Positions 7,781-16,504 of a stretch of DNA of 64,000 nucleotides are shown here, one piece after another. The notes below the pieces were generated by a model that did no database searches, was not told the origin of the DNA, and saw nothing but the letters and a program-made list of their open reading frames with translations. The position numbers were made by a program, and so were the translations under genes. Every line of letters begins with the position of its first letter. Position 1 is the stretch's first letter. Location: NCBI GenBank assembly GCA_937990185.1, contig CALKBI010000034.1:52094-116093 (forward strand), in the 5' to 3' direction. This stretch comes from an uncultured Neomegalonema sp. (GTDB taxonomy: Bacteria > Pseudomonadota > Alphaproteobacteria > Rhodobacterales > Rhodobacteraceae).

Positions 7781-9313
7781 ATGCTGACAGGTGACATTCG
7801 TAATCAGGTCGATCAGGTGTGGAATGCATTCTGGTCGGGCGGTGTTTCGAATCCGTTGTCGGTGATCGAGCAAATCACATTCCTTTTGTTCATAAAGCGG
7901 CTTGATGACCTGCATACGTTGCAGGAAAACCGTGCAAATACTCTGGCAAAACCCATAGAAAATCCGATTTTTCCTGAGGGAAATGATGAAAAGGGCGAGC
8001 CATACGCGAACTTGCGCTGGTCACAATTCAAAAACGCTGAACCCCGCGAGATGATGCGCATCGTGGATGAGCATGTGTTTCCGTTCTTGCGCGACATGGG
8101 CGAAGGCAATTCCGCCTATGGCAAACACATGAAAGACGCGCGGCTTGGCTTTTCCAATGCCTCGCTGCTGACCAAAGTTGTCGAGTTGATCGACGATATC
8201 CCGATGGACGACCGCGACACCAAAGGCGACCTTTACGAATACATGCTCGGCAAGATCGCAAGCGCCGGACAGAATGGACAGTTCCGCACCCCGCGCCACA
8301 TCATTCAGTTGATGGTAGAGCTGACCGAGCCGACACCGAAAGACACGATCTGCGATCCGGCCTCGGGCACATGCGGATTTCTGGTCGCGGCGGGCGAGTA
8401 CCTGCGCGATAATCACCCGAAGATGCTGCGCGATAATGAACAGCGCGCGCATTTCCACACTGGCATGTTCCACGGCTTTGATTTTGATGCGACGATGTTG
8501 CGGATCGGGGCGATGAACATGATCCTGCACGGGATCGAGGGCGCGAATATTGCCGACCGCGATAGCCTTGCGGAAGTCCACGGCGCGGATGCGGGTACAT
8601 ATTCGCTGATCCTAGCCAATCCGCCCTTTGCCGGGTCGCTGGATTACGACAGCACGGCGAAAGACCTGCAAAAGATCGTCAAGACCAAAAAGACCGAGCT
8701 GCTGTTCATGGCGCTGTTTTTGCGGCAGTTGCGTGTCGGCGGGCGCGCGGCGGTGGTTGTGCCGGATGGAGTGCTGTTTGGCTCGTCCAAGGCGCATAAG
8801 GAAATCCGCCGGATGCTGGTCGAGGATCACAAGCTCGATGCGGTGGTCAAGCTGCCCTCGGGCGTGTTCCGCCCCTATGCCGGGGTATCGACTGCGATCC
8901 TGTTTTTCACCAAGACCGGCGTGGGCGGCACAGAGAATGTGTGGTTCTACGACATGCAGGCGGATGGTTATTCGCTGGACGATAAGCGCACGCCATTGAT
9001 GGAGGACGCAAAGCTGGGCGCGCTGGCGGAGTTGACCGAAGACGAGCACGCCAAGAACAACCTGCCGGATATTCTCAAGCGCTGGAAAGAACGCGCGGGG
9101 ACAGAGGCGGACAACCCCCGCACTGCACAGAGCTTTGCCGTGCCCAAGGCCGACATCAAGGCGGCGGGCTATGACCTATCCCTCAGCCGCTACAAAGAGG
9201 TCGAGCACGAGGCCATCGACTATCCCCACCCAAAAGAGATCATCGCCGATCTGCGCGGCATCGAAAAGGAGATCGCCGAAGGGTTGGATCGGCTTGAGGG
9301 GATGCTCTCGTGA
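7781..9313 (+). CDS. hsdM: type I restriction-modification methyltransferase subunit
   Basis: Adenine-N6 methyltransferase subunit; two copies join one HsdS to form the modification enzyme. I start it at ATG 7781: AGGGGA sits seven bases upstream and MLTGDIRNQVDQVWNAFW is the typical opening. A GTG at 7754 would add nine residues. At 510 residues it is the normal size. S-adenosylmethionine motif I, DPASGTCGFL, is at 192-201, the catalytic NPPF motif at 280-283, and the N-terminal helical HsdM domain at about 5-140. It overlaps hsdS by four bases (GTGA). The gene is more GC-rich than the variable parts of hsdS. Confidence 0.96.
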   Translation: MLTGDIRNQVDQVWNAFWSGGVSNPLSVIEQITFLLFIKRLDDLHTLQENRANTLAKPIENPIFPEGNDEKGEPYANLRWSQFKNAEPREMMRIVDEHVFPFLRDMGEGNSAYGKHMKDARLGFSNASLLTKVVELIDDIPMDDRDTKGDLYEYMLGKIASAGQNGQFRTPRHIIQLMVELTEPTPKDTICDPASGTCGFLVAAGEYLRDNHPKMLRDNEQRAHFHTGMFHGFDFDATMLRIGAMNMILHGIEGANIADRDSLAEVHGADAGTYSLILANPPFAGSLDYDSTAKDLQKIVKTKKTELLFMALFLRQLRVGGRAAVVVPDGVLFGSSKAHKEIRRMLVEDHKLDAVVKLPSGVFRPYAGVSTAILFFTKTGVGGTENVWFYDMQADGYSLDDKRTPLMEDAKLGALAELTEDEHAKNNLPDILKRWKERAGTEADNPRTAQSFAVPKADIKAAGYDLSLSRYKEVEHEAIDYPHPKEIIADLRGIEKEIAEGLDRLEGMLS

Positions 9314-10470
9314 CATGGCCGATGGTGGCATTGGGAGAGATTTTTGACATTGCGCGCGGCGGCTCGCCTCGTCCAATCAACAAATTTCTCACCGAGGACG
9401 CAAACGGATTAAACTGGGTCATGATCAGTGACGCTACTGCCAGTGGAAAGGTGATCCAGTCTACGAAAAAGAAGATCAAGCTAGAAGGATTGAAGAAAAC
9501 GCGGGAGGTATTTCCGGGAGATTTCATTCTCTCCAACTCTATGAGCTTTGGTCGTCCATATATCATGGGGATCGAGGGATGCATCCACGATGGATGGTTG
9601 CTCCTCAGACCCGACCCTGATCGCGTCAATCAAGACTACTTCTATCATCTTCTTGGCTCTCAAGAAGTCTATACACGTTTCGCGTCCCGCGCTGCTGGAG
9701 CGACGGTAAAAAATCTCAATTCACAGATTGTGAGAGAAGTCGAAATCCCTCTCCCACCTTTGGCGGAGCAGAAGCGGATTGCGGGGATTCTCGATCAGGC
9801 GGACGCCCTCCGCCGCCTCCGCCACCGCGCCGTCGAGCGCCTCAACACCCTCGGCCAAGCCATCTTCCACGAGATGTTTGGTGATCTTAATTCTTCAATT
9901 ATAAAGGCATCCCTTGGGGACGTTATTAACGTTAGATCATCTCTCGCAGACCCTAAATTACCCGAAAATGCGTCACTTCCCCACGTCGGACCCGAGCACA
10001 TCGACTCTGGCTCTGGTGCAATTTCTTGGATGCGAGTCCGCTCTTGCAGAGAAGATGGAGTAACAAGCGGGAAGTACATTTTTGAAGCTGGCGATGTCAT
10101 CTACAGTAAAATTCGACCGTACTTGAATAAGGTGGCTATCAGTGACAGAGTAGGCATGTGTAGCGCTGATATGTATTCACTTGTTCCGATGGACGATAAA
10201 ATTACGCGAGATTACCTTCATTTTGTATTGGGGGGTGATCATTATTTGAGGCACGCTGAACGTACATCGGGGCGCGCCAACATTCCCAAAGTTAATCGCA
10301 AGCAGCTACTTTCCTACGAAATTCCGTTACCAACTATTATGATGCAGGAAGAGTTCTCTCGCCTGATAGGGCTACTCAGTAAGCCGCGACTTGCTGCAAG
10401 CCGACATCTCACCGAAACCGAAACCCTCTTCGCTTCCCTCCAGCAACGCGCCTTTCGCGGGGAGTTGTAG
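9310..10470 (+). CDS. hsdS: type I restriction-modification specificity subunit
   Basis: Recognises the bipartite DNA target for the type I complex. The 386-residue protein has two target-recognition domains (about 1-150 and 195-340). They are separated by the conserved helical spacer LPPLAEQKRIAGILDQADAL (150-170) running on to LGQAIFHEMFGD, and followed by a second conserved helix ending TLFASLQQRAFRGEL. The GTG start at 9310 overlaps the hsdM stop and gives MTWPMVALGEIFDIARGG, a normal N-terminus. The recognition domains have visibly lower GC and different codon use than the spacer, as expected for domains exchanged between strains. The recognition sequence cannot be predicted by eye. Confidence 0.95.
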   Translation: MTWPMVALGEIFDIARGGSPRPINKFLTEDANGLNWVMISDATASGKVIQSTKKKIKLEGLKKTREVFPGDFILSNSMSFGRPYIMGIEGCIHDGWLLLRPDPDRVNQDYFYHLLGSQEVYTRFASRAAGATVKNLNSQIVREVEIPLPPLAEQKRIAGILDQADALRRLRHRAVERLNTLGQAIFHEMFGDLNSSIIKASLGDVINVRSSLADPKLPENASLPHVGPEHIDSGSGAISWMRVRSCREDGVTSGKYIFEAGDVIYSKIRPYLNKVAISDRVGMCSADMYSLVPMDDKITRDYLHFVLGGDHYLRHAERTSGRANIPKVNRKQLLSYEIPLPTIMMQEEFSRLIGLLSKPRLAASRHLTETETLFASLQQRAFRGEL

Positions 10471-10494
10471 CAATGGCCATGCGAGCGACTCCGT

Positions 10495-10783
10495 CCCCGG
10501 CAAAGAGACAAGGGACCCCGCGCCAACAAGGAATCCCCCTCCAACCGCTCGGGACCCCGGCTCAAGGCCGGGGCAGCGTGCCCGCATGTTACACTCCGAC
10601 CCCGGCAAAGAGACAAGGGACCTCGCGCCAACAAGGAATCCCCCGCCAACGGCGCGAGACCCCGGCTCAAGGCCGGGGCAGCGTGCCCGCTGGTTCCACT
10701 CCGACCCCGGCAAAGAAACCCGCGACCTCGCGCCAACAAGGAATCCCCCGCCAACCGCGCAAGACCCCGGCTCAAGGCCGGGG
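10495..10783. repeat. three tandem 105-bp repeats
   Basis: Copies start at 10495, 10600 and 10705 with CCCCGGCAAAGA and share about 90% of bases; the third is cut after the hairpin. Each contains an inverted repeat, CCCCGGCTCAAGGCCGGGG. Because 105 is divisible by three, several overlapping frames stay open on both strands; none has a real protein signature. The array sits between hsdS and hsdR inside the island. Confidence 0.85.
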
Positions 10784-10803
10784 AGGGCGCGTGCTACCTT
10801 TAC

Positions 10804-10890
10804 TGTCATGCCCGCGCAAGCGGGCATCCAGCGAACAAACGAAAGCGGTATCAAATGAGATATGGAGTCCCACCAACTGCGCGAATGACA
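10804..10890. repeat. MITE-like dispersed hairpin element
   Basis: An 87-base element with inverted ends, TGTCATGCCCGCGC at the left and GCGCGAATGACA at the right, and an inner hairpin CCCGCGCAAGCGGG. It resembles the widespread proteobacterial repeat that starts GTCAT(T/G)CCCGC. It is non-coding. Confidence 0.6.
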
Positions 10891-11034
10891 CCGGGTAGAA
10901 TTACCCAATGACTTCCCCGCAATCGGTATATTTCGCGGCGGCTGATCGGAAAACAAGTTGACGCGCAGGGCGTGCAGCTTCTTACTCTGGATTGCAGCAA
11001 CGCATCGGGTGGATTGTGACCAGTACTAATCCTG

Positions 11035-11096
11035 CCCCGGCCTTGAGCCGGGGCCTTCTGTTTTCGGCTGAAGATGCCCCCGACCCGAGGTCGGGG
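11035..11096 (+). promoter_or_regulatory. two GC-rich hairpins in the hsdR leader
   Basis: CCCCGGC/GCCGGGG (11035-11053) and CCCCGACC/GGTCGGGG (11078-11096) lie just before hsdR. The second stem shares the GGGG of the only purine-rich ribosome-binding candidate (GGGGAAGG, 11093-11100), so it could reduce hsdR translation. Delayed restriction after entry would fit, but that is inference. Confidence 0.4.
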
Positions 11097-11113
11097 AAGG
11101 TTCACTTATAACC

Positions 11114-14100
11114 ATGACCCAATTCGCTTTCCTCGACATCGAATTCAAAGCCCTCGCCAATCTCGCGAAAAAGGCGGAGACATTTGCGCTTTCCGACCCG
11201 CGCAATGCCTGTTTCCATGCGCGCCTTGCACTCGAAACCGCTGTCAAATGGATGTACGAGCGCGATAGCAGTCTCAAGAAACCCTATGACACCACGCTGG
11301 CCGCTCTGATCCACGAACCTACTTTCAGAGAGCTGACCGGCAACGCGATTGTCGCGAAAGCGCGCCTGATCAAAGATTACGGCAACAGCGCGGCCCATGA
11401 TACCCGCGCGCTCAAGCCCGACTCCGCCATTAATGCGGTGCGTGAGCTTTTTCATGTGTGTTTTTGGTTAACGCGCACCTATGCCCGCGATGCAAAGCCG
11501 CCGCCTGATCTGACTTTTGATCCGGCTAAGCTGGAAAAATCCCTCACCATCAGCGCCAGCACTATCGCGAAGATCAAAGAGCAAAGCGACGCGCTGCAAG
11601 CCGAGCAAAAGGCCGCTGAACAAACCCGCGCCGAGCTGATGGCCTCGGACGCCGAGCGCGCAAAACTCGAAGCCGAGCTTGAAAAACTCCGTGCGGAAGT
11701 CGCCGCAGTAAAACAGGCGAATACGGCTACTCCTGACACTCACGATTACGGCGAGGCTCAAACCCGCGACGCCTTTATCGACAAATATCTCCACGAGGCC
11801 GGATGGCCGCTGGATCAGGAGCGCGACCGCGAGTTTCCTGTCACCGGAATGCCTAATGAGACCGGCAATGGCTTTGTCGATTACGTGCTATGGGGTGATG
11901 ACGGTAAGCCGCTTGCTGTGGTCGAAGCAAAACGCACAAAGAAAGACGCTCGCGTTGGGCAACAACAAGCCAAGCTCTACGCCGATTGTTTGCAGGCGCA
12001 ATACGGTCGCCGCCCGCTGATTTTCTACACCAACGGTTACGAACATTGGTTCTGGGATGATGAACTCTATCCGCCGCGCGAGGTGCATGGCTTTTTGAAA
12101 AAGGCCGAGATGGAACTGGCGATGCAGCGGCGAGACTCCCGCAAACCGCTGCGCTCCGTTGCTATTGATGAGAATATCGCCGGGCGGTTCTATCAAACCC
12201 GCGCGATCCGCCGCATCGGTGAGACGTTTGAACGCGACCACCAACGCAACGCTCTGTTGGTTATGGCCACGGGGTCAGGCAAGACCCGAACCGTTATCGC
12301 TCTCGTTGATCAGCTCATGCGCGCCAACTGGGTCAAGCGCGTGCTGTTTCTTGCGGATAGGCGCGCTCTGGTCAAGCAAGCGCATAATGCCTTCAAGACG
12401 CATCTGCCCGCCTCGCCAAGCGCCAACCTGCTGCAACAGCACGACCCCAAGAGCAACGATCACAACGGCGCGCGTGTGCTGCTTTCGACCTATCCGACCA
12501 TGATGAACCTGATTGACGAAATGGAAGGCGACAGCCGCCGTTTTGGTCCCGGTCATTTCGATCTGATTATTATCGACGAGGCGCACCGCTCCGTCTATCG
12601 CCGCTATCGCGCGATCTTCGAATATTACGACTCGCTGCTCGTCGGTTTGACGGCGACCCCGCGTGAAGAAATCGACCGCGATACATACTCACTGTTCGGA
12701 TTGGAAACCGGCGTCCCGACAGATTCTTATGACCTCGATGACGCCGTATCCGACGGCTTCCTCGCGCCGCCGGAAGTCAAGTCTGTGCCGCTCAAATTCC
12801 AACGGGAAGGCATCAACTACGATGACTTATCAGAGGAAGAAAAAGAAAGCTGGGACGAGATCGAATGGGATGAAGACGGCAACGCTCCCGACCGTGTGGA
12901 AGCCGCCGCTGTCAACAAATGGCTGTTCAACAAAGATACCGTGGACAAGGTGCTCGAACACTTGATGACACACGGCCTGAAGGTCGAACAAGGGGATCGG
13001 CTCGGAAAGACAATCATTTTCGCAAAGAATGACGACCACGCGCAATTCATCGGTGAGCGGTTTGATGCTAATTACCCGCACCTCGCTGGAAAATTCGCAC
13101 GAGTGATCAGCTATAAAGGTGATTATGCCGGAACACTGATCGACGATTTTTCAGAAGTTAGCAAAGACCCGCACATCGCCATTTCCATAGACATGCTCGA
13201 CACCGGTATTGATGTGCCGGAGATCTTGAACCTCGTTTTCTTCAAGATTGTCCGTTCGAAAACCAAGTTCTGGCAGATGATCGGTCGGGGTACACGTCTT
13301 TGCCCTGATTTGCTCGGTCCCAGTGCGCATAAAGACCATTTCCAAATTTTCGATTTCTGTCAGAATTTCGAATTCTTCAATCAAAATCCGACGATATCCG
13401 ACAGCGCGGCTGCTGGCTCTCTGCGCGAAACCTTGTTCACAACGCGCATAGATGTCATGGCCGAACTCGACGGCGCAATCGCTGGCATGGAAGACGCCGC
13501 CGCCCCTTTCGCAGGGGCAGACAGCGATACCGCAACTCAGAATCCGCTATCGGATTTGCGTGCCTCGATTGCCGATAGGCTGTTCGATGAAGTCGCAGGC
13601 ATGAATGTCGATAACTTCCTCGTTCGTCCAAAACGGCGCTCGGTAGAGATTTTTCAACAGCGTAAAGCATGGGATCGTCTGTTGATGAACGACCGCATCG
13701 ATTTGTGCGAGAATGTCGCGGGCCTGCCAACAGCTTTTGAAGACGATGAACTCCCTGCCAAACAATTCGACCTTGTAATCTTGCGGGCGCAGCTTTGCCT
13801 CTTGCGGCAAGACTCGGGTTTCGTCCGTTTACAGGAACGCATCCGAGGCATCGCATCCAAACTTGAAGAATTAAGCAATGTTCCGATGATTGCCGCCGAG
13901 ATGGCGTTGATCCTAGAAGTTCAGACGGACGAATATTGGCAAGACATCACTCCCTCGATCCTCGACAGCGCGCGCCGGAAGCTACGCTCACTTGTTCAGC
14001 TCATTGAACCAACAGCTCGTAATATCGTCTACACAGACTTTACTGACGAGATCGGCGAGAGCACGAATGTCGAAACGCCGCTTTCTAGCGTCGGTACAGA

Positions 14101-14563
14101 TAAAACCCGTTTTTTGATGAAAGTTCGGCATTTCCTGACTCAACACGAAGATCATATCTCGATCTTGAAGGTGAAAAGAAACGAACAACTGACACCGCAA
14201 GATTTAAACGAACTGGAACGAATTTTTGTCAACGAAGGTGTGTGCGATTCTGAGGAGATCGATACTCTCCATGATGACGGGCTAGGCGTTTTCATCCGTT
14301 CGCTTGTTGGCTTGGATAGAAGTGCGGCGAAAGAGTCGTTAAGCAGTTTTTCCAAAGGGAAGGCACTTAATTCCAATCAGATAGAATTTGTTGATCTGCT
14401 GGTGGATTGTTTGACCGAGCAGGGAGTTGTTGATCCAAGTCGCCTTTATGAAAGTCCATTCACCGATATCGACGATCAAGGAGTCAGTGGAGTTTTCTCA
14501 AATGAGGAAGTCCGTGACCTCGTGAAAATTCTTGACCTGATCAGAGCCAGAGCCGCTGCTTAA
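11114..14563 (+). CDS. hsdR: type I restriction endonuclease subunit R with N-terminal DUF4145
   Basis: The ATP-driven translocase and nuclease of the island's type I system. In order: a DUF4145 domain (about 1-125), a coiled coil (150-202), a PD-(D/E)xK nuclease with Asp256 and Glu271-Ala-Lys273 in VVEAKRTKKDARVGQQQA, then superfamily 2 helicase motifs. These are Walker A MATGSGKT at 384-391, DEAH at 488-491, GLTATPREE soon after, and QMIGRGTRL near 725. The C-terminal 350 residues match the EcoEI-type R-subunit tail in character. At 1149 residues it is long for HsdR because of the DUF4145/coiled-coil front. It is separated from hsdS by repeats, unlike hsdM-hsdS. Confidence 0.94.
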   Translation: MTQFAFLDIEFKALANLAKKAETFALSDPRNACFHARLALETAVKWMYERDSSLKKPYDTTLAALIHEPTFRELTGNAIVAKARLIKDYGNSAAHDTRALKPDSAINAVRELFHVCFWLTRTYARDAKPPPDLTFDPAKLEKSLTISASTIAKIKEQSDALQAEQKAAEQTRAELMASDAERAKLEAELEKLRAEVAAVKQANTATPDTHDYGEAQTRDAFIDKYLHEAGWPLDQERDREFPVTGMPNETGNGFVDYVLWGDDGKPLAVVEAKRTKKDARVGQQQAKLYADCLQAQYGRRPLIFYTNGYEHWFWDDELYPPREVHGFLKKAEMELAMQRRDSRKPLRSVAIDENIAGRFYQTRAIRRIGETFERDHQRNALLVMATGSGKTRTVIALVDQLMRANWVKRVLFLADRRALVKQAHNAFKTHLPASPSANLLQQHDPKSNDHNGARVLLSTYPTMMNLIDEMEGDSRRFGPGHFDLIIIDEAHRSVYRRYRAIFEYYDSLLVGLTATPREEIDRDTYSLFGLETGVPTDSYDLDDAVSDGFLAPPEVKSVPLKFQREGINYDDLSEEEKESWDEIEWDEDGNAPDRVEAAAVNKWLFNKDTVDKVLEHLMTHGLKVEQGDRLGKTIIFAKNDDHAQFIGERFDANYPHLAGKFARVISYKGDYAGTLIDDFSEVSKDPHIAISIDMLDTGIDVPEILNLVFFKIVRSKTKFWQMIGRGTRLCPDLLGPSAHKDHFQIFDFCQNFEFFNQNPTISDSAAAGSLRETLFTTRIDVMAELDGAIAGMEDAAAPFAGADSDTATQNPLSDLRASIADRLFDEVAGMNVDNFLVRPKRRSVEIFQQRKAWDRLLMNDRIDLCENVAGLPTAFEDDELPAKQFDLVILRAQLCLLRQDSGFVRLQERIRGIASKLEELSNVPMIAAEMALILEVQTDEYWQDITPSILDSARRKLRSLVQLIEPTARNIVYTDFTDEIGESTNVETPLSSVGTDKTRFLMKVRHFLTQHEDHISILKVKRNEQLTPQDLNELERIFVNEGVCDSEEIDTLHDDGLGVFIRSLVGLDRSAAKESLSSFSKGKALNSNQIEFVDLLVDCLTEQGVVDPSRLYESPFTDIDDQGVSGVFSNEEVRDLVKILDLIRARAAA

Positions 14564-14616
14564 CCGCTGAGGTAGGGACATGAGTACATCATCTCCTACA
14601 TCCGCCTAGTAAAAAA

Positions 14617-14694
14617 TGACATAGCCTGTCAGAGCATTGGCTGAACTGACATAAGTAACTGCCATATGTCAGAAACTGGCGAGTTTTTGACATA
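14617..14694. repeat. TGACATA motif cluster near right island end
   Basis: TGACATA occurs at 14617, 14647 and 14688, with the complement TATGTCA at 14664-14670 and half-sites TGTCA between them. The cluster lies 54 bases after hsdR and 260 bases before attR, in otherwise empty DNA. It may be a protein-binding region for excision or transfer. Confidence 0.5.
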
Positions 14695-14740
14695 AGGTTT
14701 GCTCCGGGCAGTGCACGTCACCAGCCCGAAATGGCTCGCT

Positions 14741-14761
14741 CATAGACGAAGTTCGTCTATG
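14741..14761. repeat. 21-bp perfect palindrome
   Basis: CATAGACGAA and TTCGTCTATG flank a single central G. No T-run follows, so it is not an intrinsic terminator. It lies between the TGACATA cluster and the right arm sites. Confidence 0.6.
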
Positions 14762-14875
14762 CCAAAACTCGTCGATCTTGCAAAATTTGTAATGCTGATA
14801 TAGGACGGATTTACGATCATTTGGGGTGCCGGGAGTCCTCGTAAGGTACTCGAACTTCTATACTCTTTTGGGTCC

Positions 14876-14896
14876 GGGGGTATCGCTGGGGGTAGT
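14876..14896. repeat. right integrase arm-type sites
   Basis: GGGGGTATC at 14876-14884, identical to the left-end motif, followed by a one-mismatch relative GGGGGTAGT at 14888-14896. Position 56-76 bases inside attR. Confidence 0.7.
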
Positions 14897-14951
14897 ATGA
14901 AAAACCACACAGCCGATAGATTTTTGAAAACAAACAACTATTTTGTTTGTG

Positions 14952-14974
14952 CGAGTCCTCTTCTGGCACCATTT
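14952..14974 (+). repeat. attR, right attachment repeat
   Basis: Copies the tRNA-Leu 3' end (CGAGTCCTCTTCTGG, then CACCATTT) with one G fewer than attL. It cannot form a tRNA because the 5' part is absent. It marks the right end of the island. Confidence 0.85.
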
Positions 14975-15185
14975 AGTTTATTGAAAATTCTTTTTTTAAT
15001 AGATTTTCAATGACCACAGACAGCGTTCTGTCCCCTGAATTGTCCCCTCTTTGGTTTTTGGTAGCCCGCAATCGAGCGCCGTATCAGTGCCGCGAAAAGC
15101 AGAGCATCATACTATCGACTGAAACGACCTTTTGTGTAGGCTCGTGGCTGCTCACTCAGACAACTTGTTCTGAGAAGTCGCAGCA

Positions 15186-15299
15186 ATGGATAATCGCAGC
15201 AACGACGAAATCATGGCCGATATTTTCGACATGAACGACGACGATATTGAACATGCGCGCGAGGCACGAGCCAATCTTGAAAAGGCTGTGGCCTACTAA
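15186..15299 (+). CDS. small acidic hypothetical protein
   Basis: Thirty-seven codons, MDNRSNDEIMADIFDMNDDD running into IEHAREARANLEKAVAY. The peptide is acidic and helical, with a plausible amphipathic second half. No strong ribosome site is visible, and it lies just outside the island's right end. Either a genuine small protein or chance; no family recognised. Confidence 0.3.
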   Translation: MDNRSNDEIMADIFDMNDDDIEHAREARANLEKAVAY

Positions 15300-15337
15300 T
15301 CCAGTCTGCCAAAGACCGCGTAGGGCTCGAAATTGAG

Positions 15338-15553
15338 ATGGCAGATTGGGGATTAGAACACTGCAAAGAGCTGTCGATGGGAGATGATGATCCAGATCTG
15401 AAATCTGAAATGTTCCAAATTCTTTTCAGTTGCCATGTTGCCGAGACAATATTGGGCATCAATGTTTCAGGACGTGAATATCCATTTCTCGCTGCGGCTG
15501 TTGCTAGTGAACTCGGTGTTCCAGATAGCTCAAAATCCGATCGGATGAGCTGA
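15338..15553 (+). CDS. small hypothetical protein
   Basis: Seventy-one codons from ATG 15338; the frame is open from 15281. Composition looks protein-like (ADWGLEHCKELSMGDDDPD, HVAETILGINVSGREYPF) with two cysteines and no membrane segment. A near gene (15186) lies just upstream in another frame. No family recognised; it could be a fragment of a gene broken when the region decayed. Confidence 0.35.
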   Translation: MADWGLEHCKELSMGDDDPDLKSEMFQILFSCHVAETILGINVSGREYPFLAAAVASELGVPDSSKSDRMS

Positions 15554-16049
15554 CAACGAGGGCAACATGTACGTCGCACTGTCTTGTTAGCGATGCGCCC
15601 GGTTCCAGCAATCGGAAGGCCAAGCCCTACAACGAACGTTCGCGAAGTATCCCGACTTGACATTGCCCCAGCTTAAACAGGGCAGCCGATGCAGGGTGTG
15701 TGGCGAGCAGGGACAGATCACCCGCGCATGGCTGGGTTTGCGACGGTGAGCGCATTTTGCAGCCATTCGGCATCTTTGCACACGCGAGAACACCGCGCTC
15801 TTAATCAGAGGATTTGGATGAAGACGTGACGGACGCAAGACAATCAATCTTCTGACGATATTTGAGGAGGTCCAAGTTCCATAATTTATTCTATTCGCCA
15901 AGGATCAGAGAACCGCGCGCGTCTCATGAGTAAATAACGGAGAATGACCCCATGTCTGCGCCTGAACTTGTCTTTGCCTTTATGATCGTCAACATGGATT
16001 CAGGGAAAAGGCTGACTCTGCGTTTGTCGAAACTGTGAGGGGGCGGACC
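15554..16049. other. non-coding region
   Basis: About 500 bases in which I see no convincing gene, hairpin or repeat. It lies between the small hypothetical ORFs and the frameshifted membrane gene, and is consistent with decayed DNA. Confidence 0.5.
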
Positions 16050-16504
16050 ATGGATTTACACGAGCATAAGAAAAACCCTGCTGTGAGAGTGCCACCATTA
16101 ACGGCATTGGCCGTATTTGCGCTGATGGCAGGTTTGTGCGCGATGACCGTGTTTCTCGTCTTGGGCGATATCGAACCGCTGATCCTGGTACTTGTAGTTG
16201 TCGCTGCGATCATCGCAGCGGTGCTCGGGATGCTGATCGTGCCGCGTGTTCTTTACACCAATGCGATTACGGCCATGTTCATCGGCGCACTCGTCGCGTT
16301 GCTGTCGCACTTCCTTTCTCGATCCTGTGGGCGTTGGGAGGGGCTCTGCTCAATCCTCCGTTTGCGTTCAGTGAATTTTCGCAGGACTTCGCAGTCATAC
16401 TAGTTTTAGGTTATCTTTTTGGTGGGATTGCAGAAATCATCTTTGGTGCCCTCGCAGGATACATCTGTTATCGCAAAGGCGTGCCTTATCCGGAGAAGGG
16501 TTGA
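16050..16504 (+). pseudogene. frameshifted small integral membrane protein
   Basis: The first frame (from ATG 16050, with GAGGGGG just upstream) gives a soluble start and three hydrophobic helices, ending in IGALVALLSH. The second frame continues PFSILWALGGALLNPPFAF and later LGYLFGGIAEIIFGALAGY to the stop at 16504. Adding one C in TTCCTTTC at about 16312-16318 joins them as one four- to five-helix protein of about 151 residues. The lesion is therefore a single-base deletion, or a sequencing error. The family is not recognised. The clean restoration by one base is the main evidence. Confidence 0.7.

Larger units (their letters stand above)
4152..14974. mobile_element. tRNA-Leu integrative and mobilizable island carrying a type I RM system
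   Basis: The element runs from the 3' end of tRNA-Leu to a second copy of that sequence at 14952-14974. It carries a tyrosine integrase beside the tRNA, an AlpA-type small regulator, a relaxase, hsdM, hsdS and hsdR, and integrase arm-type repeats inside both ends. No type IV secretion, coupling protein or replication gene is present, so any transfer would depend on another conjugative element (inference). The left repeat is 24 bases; the right one lacks one G of the GGG run. Confidence 0.88.

Noticed and set aside
10495..10783. CRISPR array
   Set aside because: The units are directly adjacent 105-base tandem copies with no alternating unique spacers and no cas genes nearby.
10314..10956. Several long frames on both strands across the 105-bp repeats
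   Set aside because: They exist because the repeat length is a multiple of three; none has a domain, and they overlap one another and hsdS.
14740..14937. 65-codon minus-strand frame at the right island end
   Set aside because: It covers the palindrome and the arm-type repeats and has no protein signature.
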